The notes under the pieces were generated by a model. That model did no database searches and was not told the origin of the DNA. It saw only the letters and a list, made by a program, of their open reading frames with translations. Source: Lineus longissimus (lineage: Eukaryota > Nemertea > Pilidiophora > Heteronemertea > Lineidae). From it: DNA of 64,000 bases. The position numbers were made by a program, and so were the translations under genes. Of the stretch, positions 35,701 through 45,405 are shown piece by piece. How positions within the stretch are numbered: the first letter of the stretch is position 1; the number at the start of each line of letters is the position of its first letter. Where the stretch lies: positions 9,736,001 to 9,800,000 of the forward strand of contig NC_088314.1 of the NCBI RefSeq assembly GCF_910592395.1, written 5' to 3'.

Positions 35701-38700
35701 ATCTATTTTTAGACGAATCCTCCTCGCGAATCCTCCTCAATCGGGACCATAAACAACATGTCTAACTACTAACCACAATCTGTTTATGGAGGATTTAATG
35801 ACAGTTGACTTGAGTTCAGAAACGTACAGAAAGGTCAAGACATTCTTCTGAAATGTCATCTGTCGCAAAATTTGTTTCAACTTATGAGAAATTTATGATC
35901 AAAGAAGGGGTAATACGTTACAAAGGTTATCCTTATATAACAGTCACCTTAACTAAAGAAGTGATAACTGACAACTTCGACGGAGATGGAAGAAAGAGCA
36001 GGAAATACGAAGTGAGCAGGCTGCCAATATTGACTGTTAGCTTCAATTGAATTAGCACTGATAACTAATGGCTAAGACTTTCTCACTTGGTTCCCAAACC
36101 CAAGGGAAATGACATAGTGGTTGGGAAGTCCGAATTGAATTAGCTGATGGCTGATTCTCGATACGACATTCCCTCACTATTAAACGCTCACCAAAAGAGC
36201 GGGTCCCATTCACCAATATCAGTCAGATGGCTCAAGGGGATGCCTGGACGACACTTTTCAATCCTTCATAACATAACGGATATTGAGAGTGGTATGCCGT
36301 CTTGTCGGGGACAGTTGGTCATTTTGGCGGAACCACGGAGGAATTGGCAGATACGTACACACAGATGACCAGCCGTGATATCACGAAGATACGAGCATTG
36401 GCTACCAGGGCGGAAGATAAATACTCTGGCAGGAAATAAGGTCGAAATGTCTCGTCATGTAAGCATCATTTGAACCACAGAATTCCACTACGACAGGACC
36501 GTTGGGGGTAAGGCGATCGTGTTCATACGGTCATTGAACAGCCTGGCACTCTGTCATTATCCCTCTAATAATTCACAGGAGTTAGGGCTACTCCGAACTC
36601 GCAGACCTGTTTAGGCGCAACAGTGATTAGAAATGACACGAATTGACTGTGGGTTGATACAAATCACCAGATCACCGGGGAATCGATCGAGCTCTGATAG
36701 AACGCGTGATGCCAGATAGATTACAAACCTTGACAGATGGTCACTGTAATCGCGAGGTGGAGTCTGGATAGAATTGGTTCATCACATTGCCGAGGTAGAT
36801 GGATATAAAAGTGAAAAGGAGTGCGGTAGTGCGTCACACTAGAATTATTCGCCCTCATTATTCACGCATTGTTAACACGAGTAGGCGAAGAATTCCTCCC
36901 CGAAAACGCAATCATAAAGTGGACCAGAAAGGAGTTATAGAAATGTTAAACATTTCAGCTGAGTATGAGTGCGATTTCACACATACAACAAGATGGACTC
37001 GATGCTCACCCATTTTTTCGAGTACTCAGAACTCCGATATGACGCACTTCCCGTGTATTTGATCTAAAAGAAACATCTCTCACATTTCATTAGCGCCCAA
37101 CTATGACATGTTGGAATAACTTTGTAAAATTATGATTCTGGCGTATTATAAAAGGATGAGTCTGGGAAGGTTTCATTAAAATGTGATATAAAGTAACATT
37201 TTCTACTGTTTATTCCATCTGGTAGATCAGGTAGACATGCAAAACATATGACCAAATAGGATAAAATCAAATAAAAAATAATTTAATCAGATAAAAATTT
37301 GACTTGTATGTTGGCACTTGTACTCAAAAAAACTGAAACGCATGCGTGTAGGGCACAGCGAAAAATTTATTTGTTAAAATATGGGCGATGCAGCTTCATG
37401 ATTTCACGGAGACAAAATTATTCTCCCAAGTTCAATGGCACTGCAAAGAAAGTCGTTAATGCCACTCCTAATGCAGATTCAATCAAGTCCCCCCCCCCCC
37501 CCCCCAGATATGGTTTCGGAGCCACCACCCCAAGGATTCGGTCGCCTTGGCCGTAGCATTGCGCATCACGCCAGTCTGATACTTCCAAAGCGACCGATCT
37601 GCACATTTCCTTGATCTTGTGTAATAGCGACGTGAAGATGATAAAACATTGATAATATAGCTTTGAAACAAAGTTGATGGGAGCTTCTAGCACGTCTCCT
37701 TTGCAACTTTCTTCGCTCGTGTAGATAATGTGGGAAACCGAATGACACGTTTTTATCAAATTCAGAAAAATAGCAGCTTTTGATTACTTTTTTAAATCAG
37801 TGTAGGTTATTTATGTTTGATGGATGTGTATAGGGCAGCAGGTCGCTCAACGCGTTAGCTCTACACGTACGCGAGGCAGCCGCCGCAGATTCGGAGCTGA
37901 TTGAGATTGAGGACTTTGGGTTTGTCCCTTTGGGCTGCCGACATAACAGAAGAATTTGATGAGTCGTGACAAATCATCAGGCAGCTTGGGATGATAAATC
38001 TCGGTTCATCCCATCCCGAGATATATACGACAGCTCTGTCGAACCCTAAGATCAATGTTTCATGACTGATTCGATTCGCTGATCCAAAATGACTCACTTT
38101 GATGTGGCTGGAGTCTATTTCCAGATCGAGCGGAGACTACAGTAACACATGACCGCTTTTCTCATCTAAACGTTTTTTCTGTATTGTGGTTTAAATTGAA
38201 TTTGCACGACCGGTGTTTTAACCTACTTCAAGATTTCAACCGCCGACAATGTAGTAAGGTAATTAGTGACGCGGCCATACGTAACATCGATATGTATACG
38301 TCATAGTCTTTTTGATTTGCTGAATCTCGCTACTATAACACTTACGTACCGTATCAGTTAGCCAAAAAAGTTGCAGACAAAAATGTTCTGTCGTTTAACA
38401 AGCCAATGAAAGAGAGTCTTTTTTAACTGACGAATTGAGATTCGGCTTACCTGAACCAGTCCGCAGACTTGATGTGATCGATCTAGCACCTTTGTTGAGC
38501 CGTCCGTCTTGCTGGGCCTGTAAATGTGGAGCGTGTAGGCCTTCAGAACTCTCCTGTCGTCACCAGCCGTGTTCGTAACGACGAAGTAAGTGATCTTATT
38601 ATCGCCAAGTCCGAGGCTGTAGTTGGTCGGCCTGGAAGGAGAAAGGGTTGATAGTAATCATGCTCCTGATTTTGCATTGAAAATTCCGAAGTTAACCTTT

Positions 38701-40488
38701 ATAGTTGTCTTTTTACTTTGGTGTTATCATATGAGCAGAGCAGAGCAACGCCGTAACAGTCCCGGTACCATGGCTATATAACCATACGGACTTCAACAAT
38801 CGAAATCTGCATCAGGCCTGAATTTGATATTTGTCAACCAGTGATTCTTTGTATCGAATGAGCTTTTTAGACTATATGATACTCATTGTTTTGGTTTTTT
38901 TCGAGCCAATAGCTACATGTGGCCCACGGTCATGTCACTATGCGACTCAGACAGACATTAGGTGTGACTCCACAGCATCTAATTCAGTAATTGCCTCTAC
39001 GAAAAAGACACCAAGATATCCTCTTATCAACTAAAAAAAATCCTGTTTTCTACTTATTCTGTCAAAACACGCATTGTGGCGCCTTATTATCTTATCAATT
39101 TACTTTTGAATCATTATAAGGAAGAAGTGTTTTTTTTTATATCACGAATCACAAAATCGGATTCATTCGTGCAACATTTCGCCGGCCATAATAAGAATTT
39201 AACTTAATCACATTAGTCATAACAAGAGTAAAAACAGCTTTTATTTTTTTCTGGGTAAGATCAGGATTAAAATAGACAATGGTAACCTTTCAGGAAGAAA
39301 TACAGATAAATACACTAGGTTATTTTCAGTAAAGGTTTTTCTGGTAAACGTGTGGATGCACGGAAAACATGGAGTGGGTATTACAACTAACCATTAAACC
39401 AGCACATGTAGTACTGAAAACTTTTCGCAGCTCAGATTACACGACTTGTAAAGAGGCAGTAAAGGGGTAATGTTTGAGTAGTAGACATCTCTTGGCAGAA
39501 ACCATCCTACAAAACCCGTAATAATGGCCATCAAAAACAGTTCTTGACAATGTTGTTGCTTGTAAAGCCATTAATAAAGGTTAAAACCTAAAGCCTAATC
39601 TGGTACATTAAGGAAAGGTACGCCATCAACCATTATCAAATTGTTCGAAACCTCGGCACGAATACCATTTCCACATCTCAACAGCTCATCACGGGGATTA
39701 GTGCGGTTAGGAAGGCATCATATGCCCCCAGCCCCTTGTCATGCAGGCCGCGACAACGTCATGTCGTGGGTAAAGTAACAGAGATTACATTCCCTAATGT
39801 TCCCCAGACGATCTCATTTATCATTTCGTCAATTTACCTTAGATTTACGAGATTAGTTCTCAAGCTTTTTCTCACTAAACCAAAGACGCAACAGCGCATC
39901 AGCTGAACCGTGTCAATTTTCCATTTGTTTTGCTTTTTAATCAACCGAAATTTCAAAATCTTGTCCCAATCTTCAGTTTAAAGTGAGTTTTGAAGTCGTC
40001 TCTGCATGCGATAGCGGTGGCATCGGGGTCCCCCCACCCCCCCCCCCCCCCCCCCCACCCCCAACAACTATCTACGCTCAAACCAATTATCATGGAAATA
40101 GTCAAAATCATCTTTGTAGAGAAATTTAATAACTATGTGATTCAACACGTAATGCAGAATCACACTGAGTATGTCACTGAGTAGGTATCGTCATGAACAT
40201 GGATCAACGCTACTAATTTTGCAAAGCGCACACTGTGTACAATTCGCGACATAATGCATAATGTGAATTCGAGGTTTACCTTGTTGGTCCATGGCGACTG
40301 TCTAACCTCGCTGAGCATGCGCAGCTCTCCGGTATCGCCCAGACTTTGATATGATATGTGGTGTAGGTAACTGTGGTCCTATATTCGGAGATGTACTTGT
40401 TGAATTTTGGGGATAGAGTTACATCTGGTTGGAATATAACTCCTCCTAAATACGGTGTGACGTCATCACGACATTGATTTTTCATAGC
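25913..40488 (-). CDS. CPED1: CPED1-like PC-esterase gene, seven 3' exons (5' part missing)
   Basis: Seven exons (40280-40488, 38451-38631, 29231-29357, 28890-29026, 27449-27669, 26910-27099, 25913-26203) have GT/AG borders and matching phases. They total 1356 nt, giving 451 residues plus TGA. Order of domains: cadherin-like beta-sandwich (about residues 1-130), cysteine-rich linker with CGLVQDC, a WLVPCGRC / CDW block, the PC-esterase GDST motif in LFLGDSTNRGMMHY, the VVVGGVQWL block, and a C-terminal GKCACHFH plus YHVEGEIN block. From memory, vertebrate CPED1 has the same block order; its C-terminal half aligns along almost the whole length. The family is a predicted secreted or lumenal esterase of the SGNH/PC-esterase type; its substrate is not settled. 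The vertebrate protein is about 1000 residues, so roughly the first half is missing here and should lie above 40.5 kb or outside the window. The gene is convergent with the cysteine-rich peptide gene at 21649-23783. Confidence 0.92.
26910..27099 (-). CDS. CPED1: CPED1-like exon f: GGVQW block
   Basis: 190 nt. One base completes the lysine codon, then 63 codons. The acceptor is a long T-rich tract ending CCTTCAG; the donor is CTG|GTAAGC. It encodes TVLVVGGVQWLTSNHIKSL and SFGAGFHQPVDGMRSLL. The GGVQWL and G-GFH-PVDG strings are the central esterase blocks of CPED1. Confidence 0.95.
27449..27669 (-). CDS. CPED1: CPED1-like exon e: GDST catalytic block
   Basis: 221 nt, phase 0 start, two bases left over. 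The acceptor is TTTTCTGTATCAG and the donor CTAA|GTAAGT. It starts ILFLGDSTNRGMMHYMIEQL and contains NVNRGRTRFTFAYYPQFW. GDST is the expected nucleophile motif of the PC-esterase fold; the serine is intact. It ends EEALEQLIAK. Confidence 0.95.
27794..28512 (+). mobile_element. 719-bp Harbinger-like element in CPED1 intron
   Basis: Inverted ends AGGCCTGAACTCACTGTCGCG, flanked by TAA (left) and TGA (right), a slightly decayed 3-bp duplication. Inside, 27977-28135 reads MSDSDSDFAEIMVSYLYAKR then KRKRRQFFFRYLPSC, like the basic N terminus of Harbinger-type proteins. Without a catalytic core it must be non-autonomous. Confidence 0.7.
28890..29026 (-). CDS. CPED1: CPED1-like exon d: pre-esterase block
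   Basis: 137 nt; the first two bases complete a glycine codon. The acceptor is GTTACTTGCAG and the donor ACA|GTAAGA. It encodes GRWLVPCGRCDDASSCDW and WQPFSCRHPTKPRDEI, ending EEFAGKT. The W-VPC-C/CDW/WQP-C pattern is the block that precedes the GDS motif in CPED1. Confidence 0.92.
29231..29357 (-). CDS. CPED1: CPED1-like exon c: cysteine linker
   Basis: 127 nt, phase 0 start, one base left over. The acceptor is CTTTTTAG and the donor CAAG|GTAATA. It encodes DCDLKYLPNIECGLYNDT and ends VCKTGFEQ. The join CGLVQ-DCDL mirrors the CG-VQDC junction of CPED1, which supports direct splicing from exon b across the 9.1-kb intron. Confidence 0.9.
29442..29580. mobile_element. hairpin MITE in CPED1 intron
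   Basis: TTGTTCGAAACTGGTTTTGT / AACGCTGGCGTTAA on the left is mirrored by AACGCCAGCGT ... GTTTTGAACAA on the right, about 140 bp in total, with a short central spacer. Confidence 0.65.
29669..29716. repeat. CTT microsatellite
   Basis: TTCTTC-type triplets over about 48 bases; it produces a polyglutamate chance ORF on the minus strand. Confidence 0.9.
29717..30509. other. CPED1 intron, nothing recognised
   Basis: No further exon was found between exon c and the inverted duplication. The phases of exons b and c join directly, so none is needed. Confidence 0.6.
30510..31134 (-). repeat. left arm of 5.3-kb inverted duplication
   Basis: The reverse complement of 35149-35768 at roughly 85 percent by eye. 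The outer end carries TGGTCCCGATTGAGGAGGAC. It includes two copies of TATGGATAAAAGAGGGCGCTT and a coding-like stretch on the minus strand (KFVHKNYQPEMNTCMGVIIL, then GWKHDRVRQV and SFNITLLEVTPDA). The coding-like stretch stays open in this arm for about 65 codons. I do not recognise the protein. Confidence 0.85.
31135..34735 (+). repeat. tandem array of about 0.9-kb units with pol III-like boxes
   Basis: Four units with spacing 907, 829, 925 and 909 bp, measured at GGTTAGACGG (31135, 32042, 32871, 33796; the last is GCTTAG at 34705). Each unit has a tRNA-like block: TGGCCTCGGCGGTTAGACGG (A box type), then GGTTCGAACCCCGGCG (B box), then in most units a T-rich stop such as CTATTTTTTCG. The anticodon arm does not fold, so this is tRNA-derived, not a tRNA gene. 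Other conserved parts include GGAGCTATATAAATACGA and two coding-like stretches. The array sits between the arms of the inverted duplication, in a CPED1 intron. Confidence 0.85.
32026..32105 (+). ncRNA. tRNA-like pol III unit, best-preserved copy
   Basis: A-box-like TGGCCTCGGCGGTTAGACGG, B box GGGTTCGAACCCC and a TTTTTT run at 32099-32104 in the right spacing for an 80-nt pol III transcript. D-arm and T-arm look tRNA-like; the anticodon stem is broken. Similar copies at about 31135, 32860, 33785 and 34695 are less complete. Confidence 0.35.
34736..35148 (+). repeat. diverged partial array unit and inner spacer
   Basis: TTGTTGACCTCGATTCTAAA and TATATAAATACGAAATAT show a fifth, much-diverged unit that lacks the tRNA-like block. 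From about 35000 on the sequence passes into bases with no counterpart in the left arm. Confidence 0.6.
35149..35768 (+). repeat. right arm of 5.3-kb inverted duplication
   Basis: Inverted copy of 30510-31134. Here the coding-like stretch (SVIESVKFVHKNYETEMNT) is broken by TGA where the left arm has TGC, and one extra arginine codon is present in the VRQVR part. A further TGA follows at the same place in both arms (before FFE-ADETTWYLL), so the copied segment was already decayed or ended there. Confidence 0.85.
35769..38450. other. CPED1 intron; only doubtful ORFs and a 17-C run
   Basis: Plus-strand frames at 35853-36050 (65 residues, FVSTYEKFMIKEGV) and 36799-37062, and a minus frame at 37418-37759 crossing a 17-C run (37489-37505), are open but have no splice sites or domains. 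Nothing here joins the CPED1 frame. Confidence 0.45.
38451..38631 (-). CDS. CPED1: CPED1-like exon b: cadherin-like domain, second part
   Basis: 181 nt. One base completes the split codon, then 60 codons follow. The acceptor is CTCCTTCCAG and the donor CAG|GTAAGC. It encodes PTNYSLGLGDNKITYFVV and, at the end, YTLHIYRPSKT and CGLVQ. The YTLHIYR strand and the CG-VQ end correspond to the vertebrate protein just before the esterase module. The intron to the next exon is about 9.1 kb and holds the inverted duplication. Confidence 0.9.
38632..40279. other. CPED1 intron between exons a and b
   Basis: AT-rich, with a long C tract interrupted by single A bases at 40030-40062. No exon seen. Confidence 0.6.
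40280..40488 (-). CDS. CPED1: CPED1-like exon a: cadherin-like domain, first part
   Basis: 209 nt, phase 0 start, ending with two bases of a codon. The acceptor is TTTATCTTTCTAG and the donor AAG|GTAAAC. It encodes about 69 residues beginning AMKNQCRDDVTPYLGG and containing LSPKFNKYISEYRTTV and ESCACSARL, matching the start of the CPED1 beta-sandwich region. The acceptor directly abuts a minisatellite whose units repeat this same acceptor and the first exon bases. Confidence 0.85.
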
Positions 40489-41188
40489 CTAGAAAGATAA
40501 AGCACATCACGTGGTAAGCAATGGTTATTCGTAGCCTAGAAAGATAAAACACATCACGTGGTAAGCATTGGTTCTTCGTAGCCTAGAAAGATAAAACACA
40601 TCACATGGTAAGCATTGGTTCTTCATAGCCTTGGAAGATAAATTGATTAAACACATCACGTGGTAAGCACTGGTTCTTCATAGCCTAGAAAGATAAATAA
40701 AAAAACATCACGTGGTAAGCATTGGTTCTTCATAGCCTTGGAAGATAAAATGATAAAAGACATCATGTGGTAAGCACTGGTTCTTCATAGCCTAGAAAGA
40801 TAAAACACATCACCTGATAAGCATTAGTTCTTCGCAGTCTAGAAAGATAGAACACATCACGTGGTTAGCATTGGTTCTTCGCATCCCAGAAAGAGAAAAT
40901 AGCACACCACATAGGTAGAATTGGTTCTTTGTAGTCTTGAAAGATAAAACCAACCACGTGTATGCATTGGTTGTTCGTGCTCAGGAAAGATAAAACACAC
41001 CACGTGGTACGCATTGGTTCTTCGCAGCCTAGATGGAGAAAGATAGAACACATCGCTTGGTAAGTATTGGTTCTTCGTGGCCTAAATAGATAAAACACGC
41101 CAAGTGGCAAGCGTTGGTTCTTCGTAGTCTAGAAAGATAGAACACATCACGTGGTAAGCGTTGGCTCTGCGCAGCCGAGAAAGATAAA
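40489..41188 (-). repeat. minisatellite of about 14 units copied from a CPED1 splice acceptor
   Basis: Units of 45-56 bp (mostly 47) read on the transcript strand as TTTATCTTTCTAGGCTAYGA then AGAACCAATGCTTACCACG. The true exon start is TTTATCTTTCTAG|GCTATGA then AAAATCAATGTCG. Each unit therefore repeats the branch/pyrimidine region, the AG acceptor and the first exon bases. Identity falls with distance from the exon. Confidence 0.9.
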
Positions 41189-41349
41189 ATACATTTTTAG
41201 CCATCACAATATTTGTGGCATATTCATGTTGGCTGAAAAAACCTTAAAGGTTTCCAAAAGCTCACAACCCTTCTTTTGAAGAGTGATATTTTTTTCGTTT
41301 CAGGGATGTGCCTTATTTCAAGGGAGGTTAACGCGTTTAGGCCTTTAGG

Positions 41350-41426
41350 TCTTTGAAAGCACATTTCGGATATATCCCTCCTATATACCTTTTCTGAATA
41401 AATCATCCAAAATGTGCTTTCAAAGA
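41350..41426. repeat. 17-bp perfect inverted repeat
   Basis: TCTTTGAAAGCACATTT and its exact complement lie 43 bases apart. Possible remnant of a hairpin MITE. Confidence 0.7.
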
Positions 41427-42282
41427 CGCGTTTTTTTCTGTTTATCTGTTCTTTTTATTTCGCGCACTGCTAATGCCACAAGTACCACGGCGCGAGATAA
41501 AACGAGATTGCAAGAAACGTCCTCGTCCCTAAGATCCGTAAGCCAGGCAAAAAGAAGCTGGGTGCTATTTGTCTAGTGTAATGGCACCCAGGGTGCTTAT
41601 TGTCCAGTCGATCTCGAACCTTGGTACCATTTGTCGGCACCCAGGACGACATCCACCCTTCGAGCGTTAACGACCTGTCGCATAGTCTACCCGGATAATT
41701 AAAGTTGGTTGACACCGTCGCAGATCGCATAATGAAATAGAATATCTGTGAAAATTGACAAGAATATTTCAAATTTGTTCTTCAGTGAGGTTATAATTCA
41801 TGCAACCAAATCCTTACGGAAATTGAAATAGAAACCTATCGTGTTTGTTAATGGATTTTGTTCGTGACAGTGAAATTCGACGTCTCCATTCTAACGTCAA
41901 GGGCACAAATTTAAAATGACCTTAATAGTGAATTCAAAGTATTTCTATTCTTCTGATGAGTTTCTAATTCAAATAATAAAGTAATTTTGAAAATTGAATT
42001 GATGAGTGTCACGTCTGGAAAAGGAGACATTCCGGAAACCTTATACCAAGGAGTTGTGTTTACGAGGGCTGTAACAATGCTTTGTTAACATATCTACGCT
42101 TGAAACACCTCTTATAACGCTCATCTCGTGGGCTTGGATAGAGTTCAATTGCAACTTCGAGTTTCTATTACCTCATAAAGGTGAAAATAGGACATTAACA
42201 AGCGCCGACACGTGTGAGTGAGAGTGGAAAACTTTGTAAGAGCTATAAGGCGGGGATTAAAGCAGGATGGTATTTCAATCAT
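41427..42282. other. no gene seen
   Basis: No exon of the CPED1-like gene was recognised. The minus frame at 41470-41772 has no splice sites or domain. Confidence 0.45.
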
Positions 42283-42595
42283 AAGATCAGTGGCATAGTG
42301 CAAGAGCACCTGGCTCATAATCAGAAAGTCGTGGGTTCGATTCTCAGAAGAATCACCTCTGCTTCGTTTGTGTCCTTGAGCAAGACAGTAAACCCTGTTT
42401 GCTTCTCTCCGGCCCTGGAGTAAATGGGTACGTCAAACTATCCTGAGCGTTGTATAGTTGCAGCTCGGACCTTTTAGCTGTTACTCACAGAGCGTAAGAG
42501 AGCTTGAATCAGGGATGAACAGGTCATACTGGTAATAATGTGAAGCGCTTTGAGCGGATTAAGCGCTATATAAGTTTCATAATTGTTATTATTCG
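42283..42595 (+). mobile_element. tRNA-derived SINE with Deu-like core
   Basis: A tRNA-like head has GATCAGTGGCATAGTGCAAG and the B box GGGTTCGATTCTC. A middle with TGTCCTTGAGCAAGACAGTA and GGAGTAAATGGGTAC resembles the Deu domain of deuterostome SINEs. The tail AAGCGCTATATAAGTTTCAT then TTATTATT is LINE-like. No clear target duplication. Confidence 0.75.
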
Positions 42596-45019
42596 TGTAT
42601 GATGATCAATAGGAGATTTATAAGCAAATTACGGGAAACACGTTCGTGAAAAGGTTATCGATTATTCTTCCTTGAAGGCGGATTCATCCAAGTTGCCGTG
42701 GGAATTCCGCCGAAGGTTGCCAAGAGCATCATCGCATCTTTCATTGGTATGTAAAGAGGACATCAGAGGTTGTTCTTGTGCAGCTCAACAAAATCAGTAT
42801 ACACACTGCACCGGTAAAGGCAATAACTTAATTTGTCAATTCTGAAGAGAAAGGGTGTCAAATTGTTCATAGCGCGGTCTGGCCACCACTTGCCACCACT
42901 TGCCACCACTGTTCGGGGGTCAACTCATATTCTCTCTCAAAAACGCATTTCGAATAATACAAACGGCTTTCTAGTTACTCAGTGAGTTAAATGTATCCGG
43001 CCTTTATTCATTCATTCTTGCTTTCTTTTCACCTACATTGTTGACTTGTGGGATTTGCCACAGACTGTTCTAAACTTACAGGGAGGATAAATACTTCTTA
43101 AAAGACCGTGTCAGAGCGCGTGTAGTGACAACTGCCAGATGAATCCCATTATAGCAAATAAGAGAGCGTGTTGGATGCAGCGGGTTGCTTGATCGGGCGG
43201 AGTGGATTTTCCGTCCATACCGCGAATCACCATCGGACATTGGGAAGGAGTAGCATACAAGTGACCTTTGAATTAGAGGATGCATCATAAGGCCTATTAG
43301 AACACTGGTCAAAATGATGAATGCAGCAGAATACACGGTCATTTAATGTCCTTCTACTTTAACTATGAATAAGAATGGTCTAAAAGTTTCGCACAACGAC
43401 CTCGTCAGCTCTTCGTGTTTTGATAAGGCTAAACAGTAGAAGATAGAAAAATCTCCGCACACGAAGTTATAGCATCCCTCGTCTCAAGAATCAGGGCATT
43501 TTTTCTGTACATGATTGTATGTATTCCTGCTAATATATAGAGGGAACCTTTACTTAAAATTGCTATAACTCAACGTTGAGGAGCTTAATACGCTTAATCT
43601 TTAAATACCGTTAGGAAATTGTATATTGTAGCTTGAATATCCGCCTACGTGCTGATTGTCATGGAAATGATACTTTAGATTTTACCATGCTCATAATCTC
43701 ATCCTGTAATTAATTTTTTTCCATGATCATAATCTCATCATGTAATTGAATTTATAAGTCAGAAGCCCCACAGAATGAAATCTTGAGTATAAGGATACTT
43801 ATCTGAGAGCTTGAGACACCCAACGTATCGAAACAATTTTACGGCTGAAGCCAATGTCGATTCGCACTGTACACCACAACCCATTTCATATTCTTGAATT
43901 AAGCCAATCACGCAGAGTCGCGACAAACAAATCACAAAAATATTTTTTAGGCAAAAGAAAACATAAAATACGACTCGTTTTTTTATAAATTGTTCAAGCA
44001 TCGAAAAAAAAACAAAGTTGATTGACCGGCAGCACCAGTTCACACAGCCTCCTTGCGCAGGACCGGAAGTCTATATTTGATGACGAAGTTCCGTCCCTGC
44101 TTGAATTGGCCGCCATTGCCACCGAATGGCCTGGGCTGGGCCCTTTTTTTATAAGACTTTAACACCGTCCAGTCACCAGAAAGTTTGTGACATGGTTAAA
44201 ATAATAAATTAAAAGACTTAAGTTGCCATGATTTTATTTTAAAGGACATGCATTTTTGTAATTTTATCCCTAAAGTGAATACGAAACTGTGGCCGCGGCC
44301 ACTTTAACGATGATTACACGTAGAATGTACAGTGTCGTCACAACATGGAAGCTAATACTGGCCGCAGAGAGAATTCGCTTGAATATAATGTCTGCTTCCG
44401 AGAATGCAGTTCACGGTATCCAATTACCTTGAACTGTATAAAGATTCCCACTGACATGACTGACATGAGTGACAACCAAATACCGTTTGCCATGAACTCC
44501 GACTAAACTGTGGTCAAGAAAAATCTCGATCCCGATTCCCATCACAGCATCCAGCAATAATGGACCGATTAGAACGAATTATCACGGATTCAATGGCGAG
44601 GGTATCAATGAGAAGATCTATAAGAATCCAATTTGTTGCCTTCAATAAATAATAACTTATTCATTACTAGTCAAGGTCCCAGTCGTCATCGCTTAATTTT
44701 CATCAAATGTGGATGTTTTTCTATCATGATTCAAAATGCATGAGAAAGGTTTTGATACAAAAATTCCGCGTCATTTGCACTGTGTCTAATTTTATTGTGT
44801 TGTTTACTACTTGATCATGATATCAAATTACAAAAGGTTGAAACCGTCTCCGCAGTTCGTCATTGAAATCACATTCGATGTAATTATTATAAGATTTTTT
44901 TGAAAGAAATCGTTCGGATATCACCAGTCATTTTCATGTATTATGAGATTTTCAACAATATACATGTAGTGAAATAATAATTACTTATTTTACGTGGTCG
45001 GTTATAGATAGCTAAAATG
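42596..45019. other. no gene assignable
   Basis: Includes three copies of TTGCCACCAC at about 42885-42910. A minus frame (43084-43305) lies between a possible acceptor TGTTCTAATAG and donor CCCT|GTAAGT but resembles nothing I know. A short plus frame ends at about 42746 in ATTG|GTATGT. Confidence 0.4.
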
Positions 45020-45405
45020 ATACGGGATGTCCTCGTGAATACCGGTAGCCTAACCTTTCTGTACTATGAAAGTAGGACCATACATTTCGGAGTTCCACAA
45101 ACGGGTACCAGGAGGACTAAGCAGGCCATGGTCCCGCCTTTATTGTGACTTGTCATGCACAATCTGCAAAGCGCCGCTTCCCATACCGCCCTGGAACATT
45201 TAACTAACAAAACATTAGAAATACCCGCTGGTGTGGCTTACAGCTCTTTAGCCAATGACTGTGACGACCTGTGCATACAATAACATTTGAATAACACTGT
45301 TCATGGAGTATAATACCCAATTATAATACATGCAATATATGGCACCCCAAGAGGTCTCTTCAAACTGGCACCTGATACCGGTATTCACGAGGACGACCTG
45401 TGTAT
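45020..45405 (+). mobile_element. MITE family M, copy 2
   Basis: 386 bp, uninterrupted, with ATACGGGATGTCCTCGTGAA / TACCGGTA ends and the same interior as copy 1. Confidence 0.88.

Noticed and set aside
37418-37759. 113-codon minus ORF in a CPED1 intron
   Set aside because: It crosses a homopolymer encoding polyglycine, overlaps two other open frames, and has no splice link to CPED1 exons.
40857-41110. Minus-strand ORFs across the minisatellite
   Set aside because: They are open only because the repeat unit lacks stops in those frames; not separate genes.
40489-41188. Regular repeat spacing resembling a CRISPR array
   Set aside because: Units are degenerate, contiguous and lack unique spacers; the sequence is eukaryotic and the unit matches an exon border.
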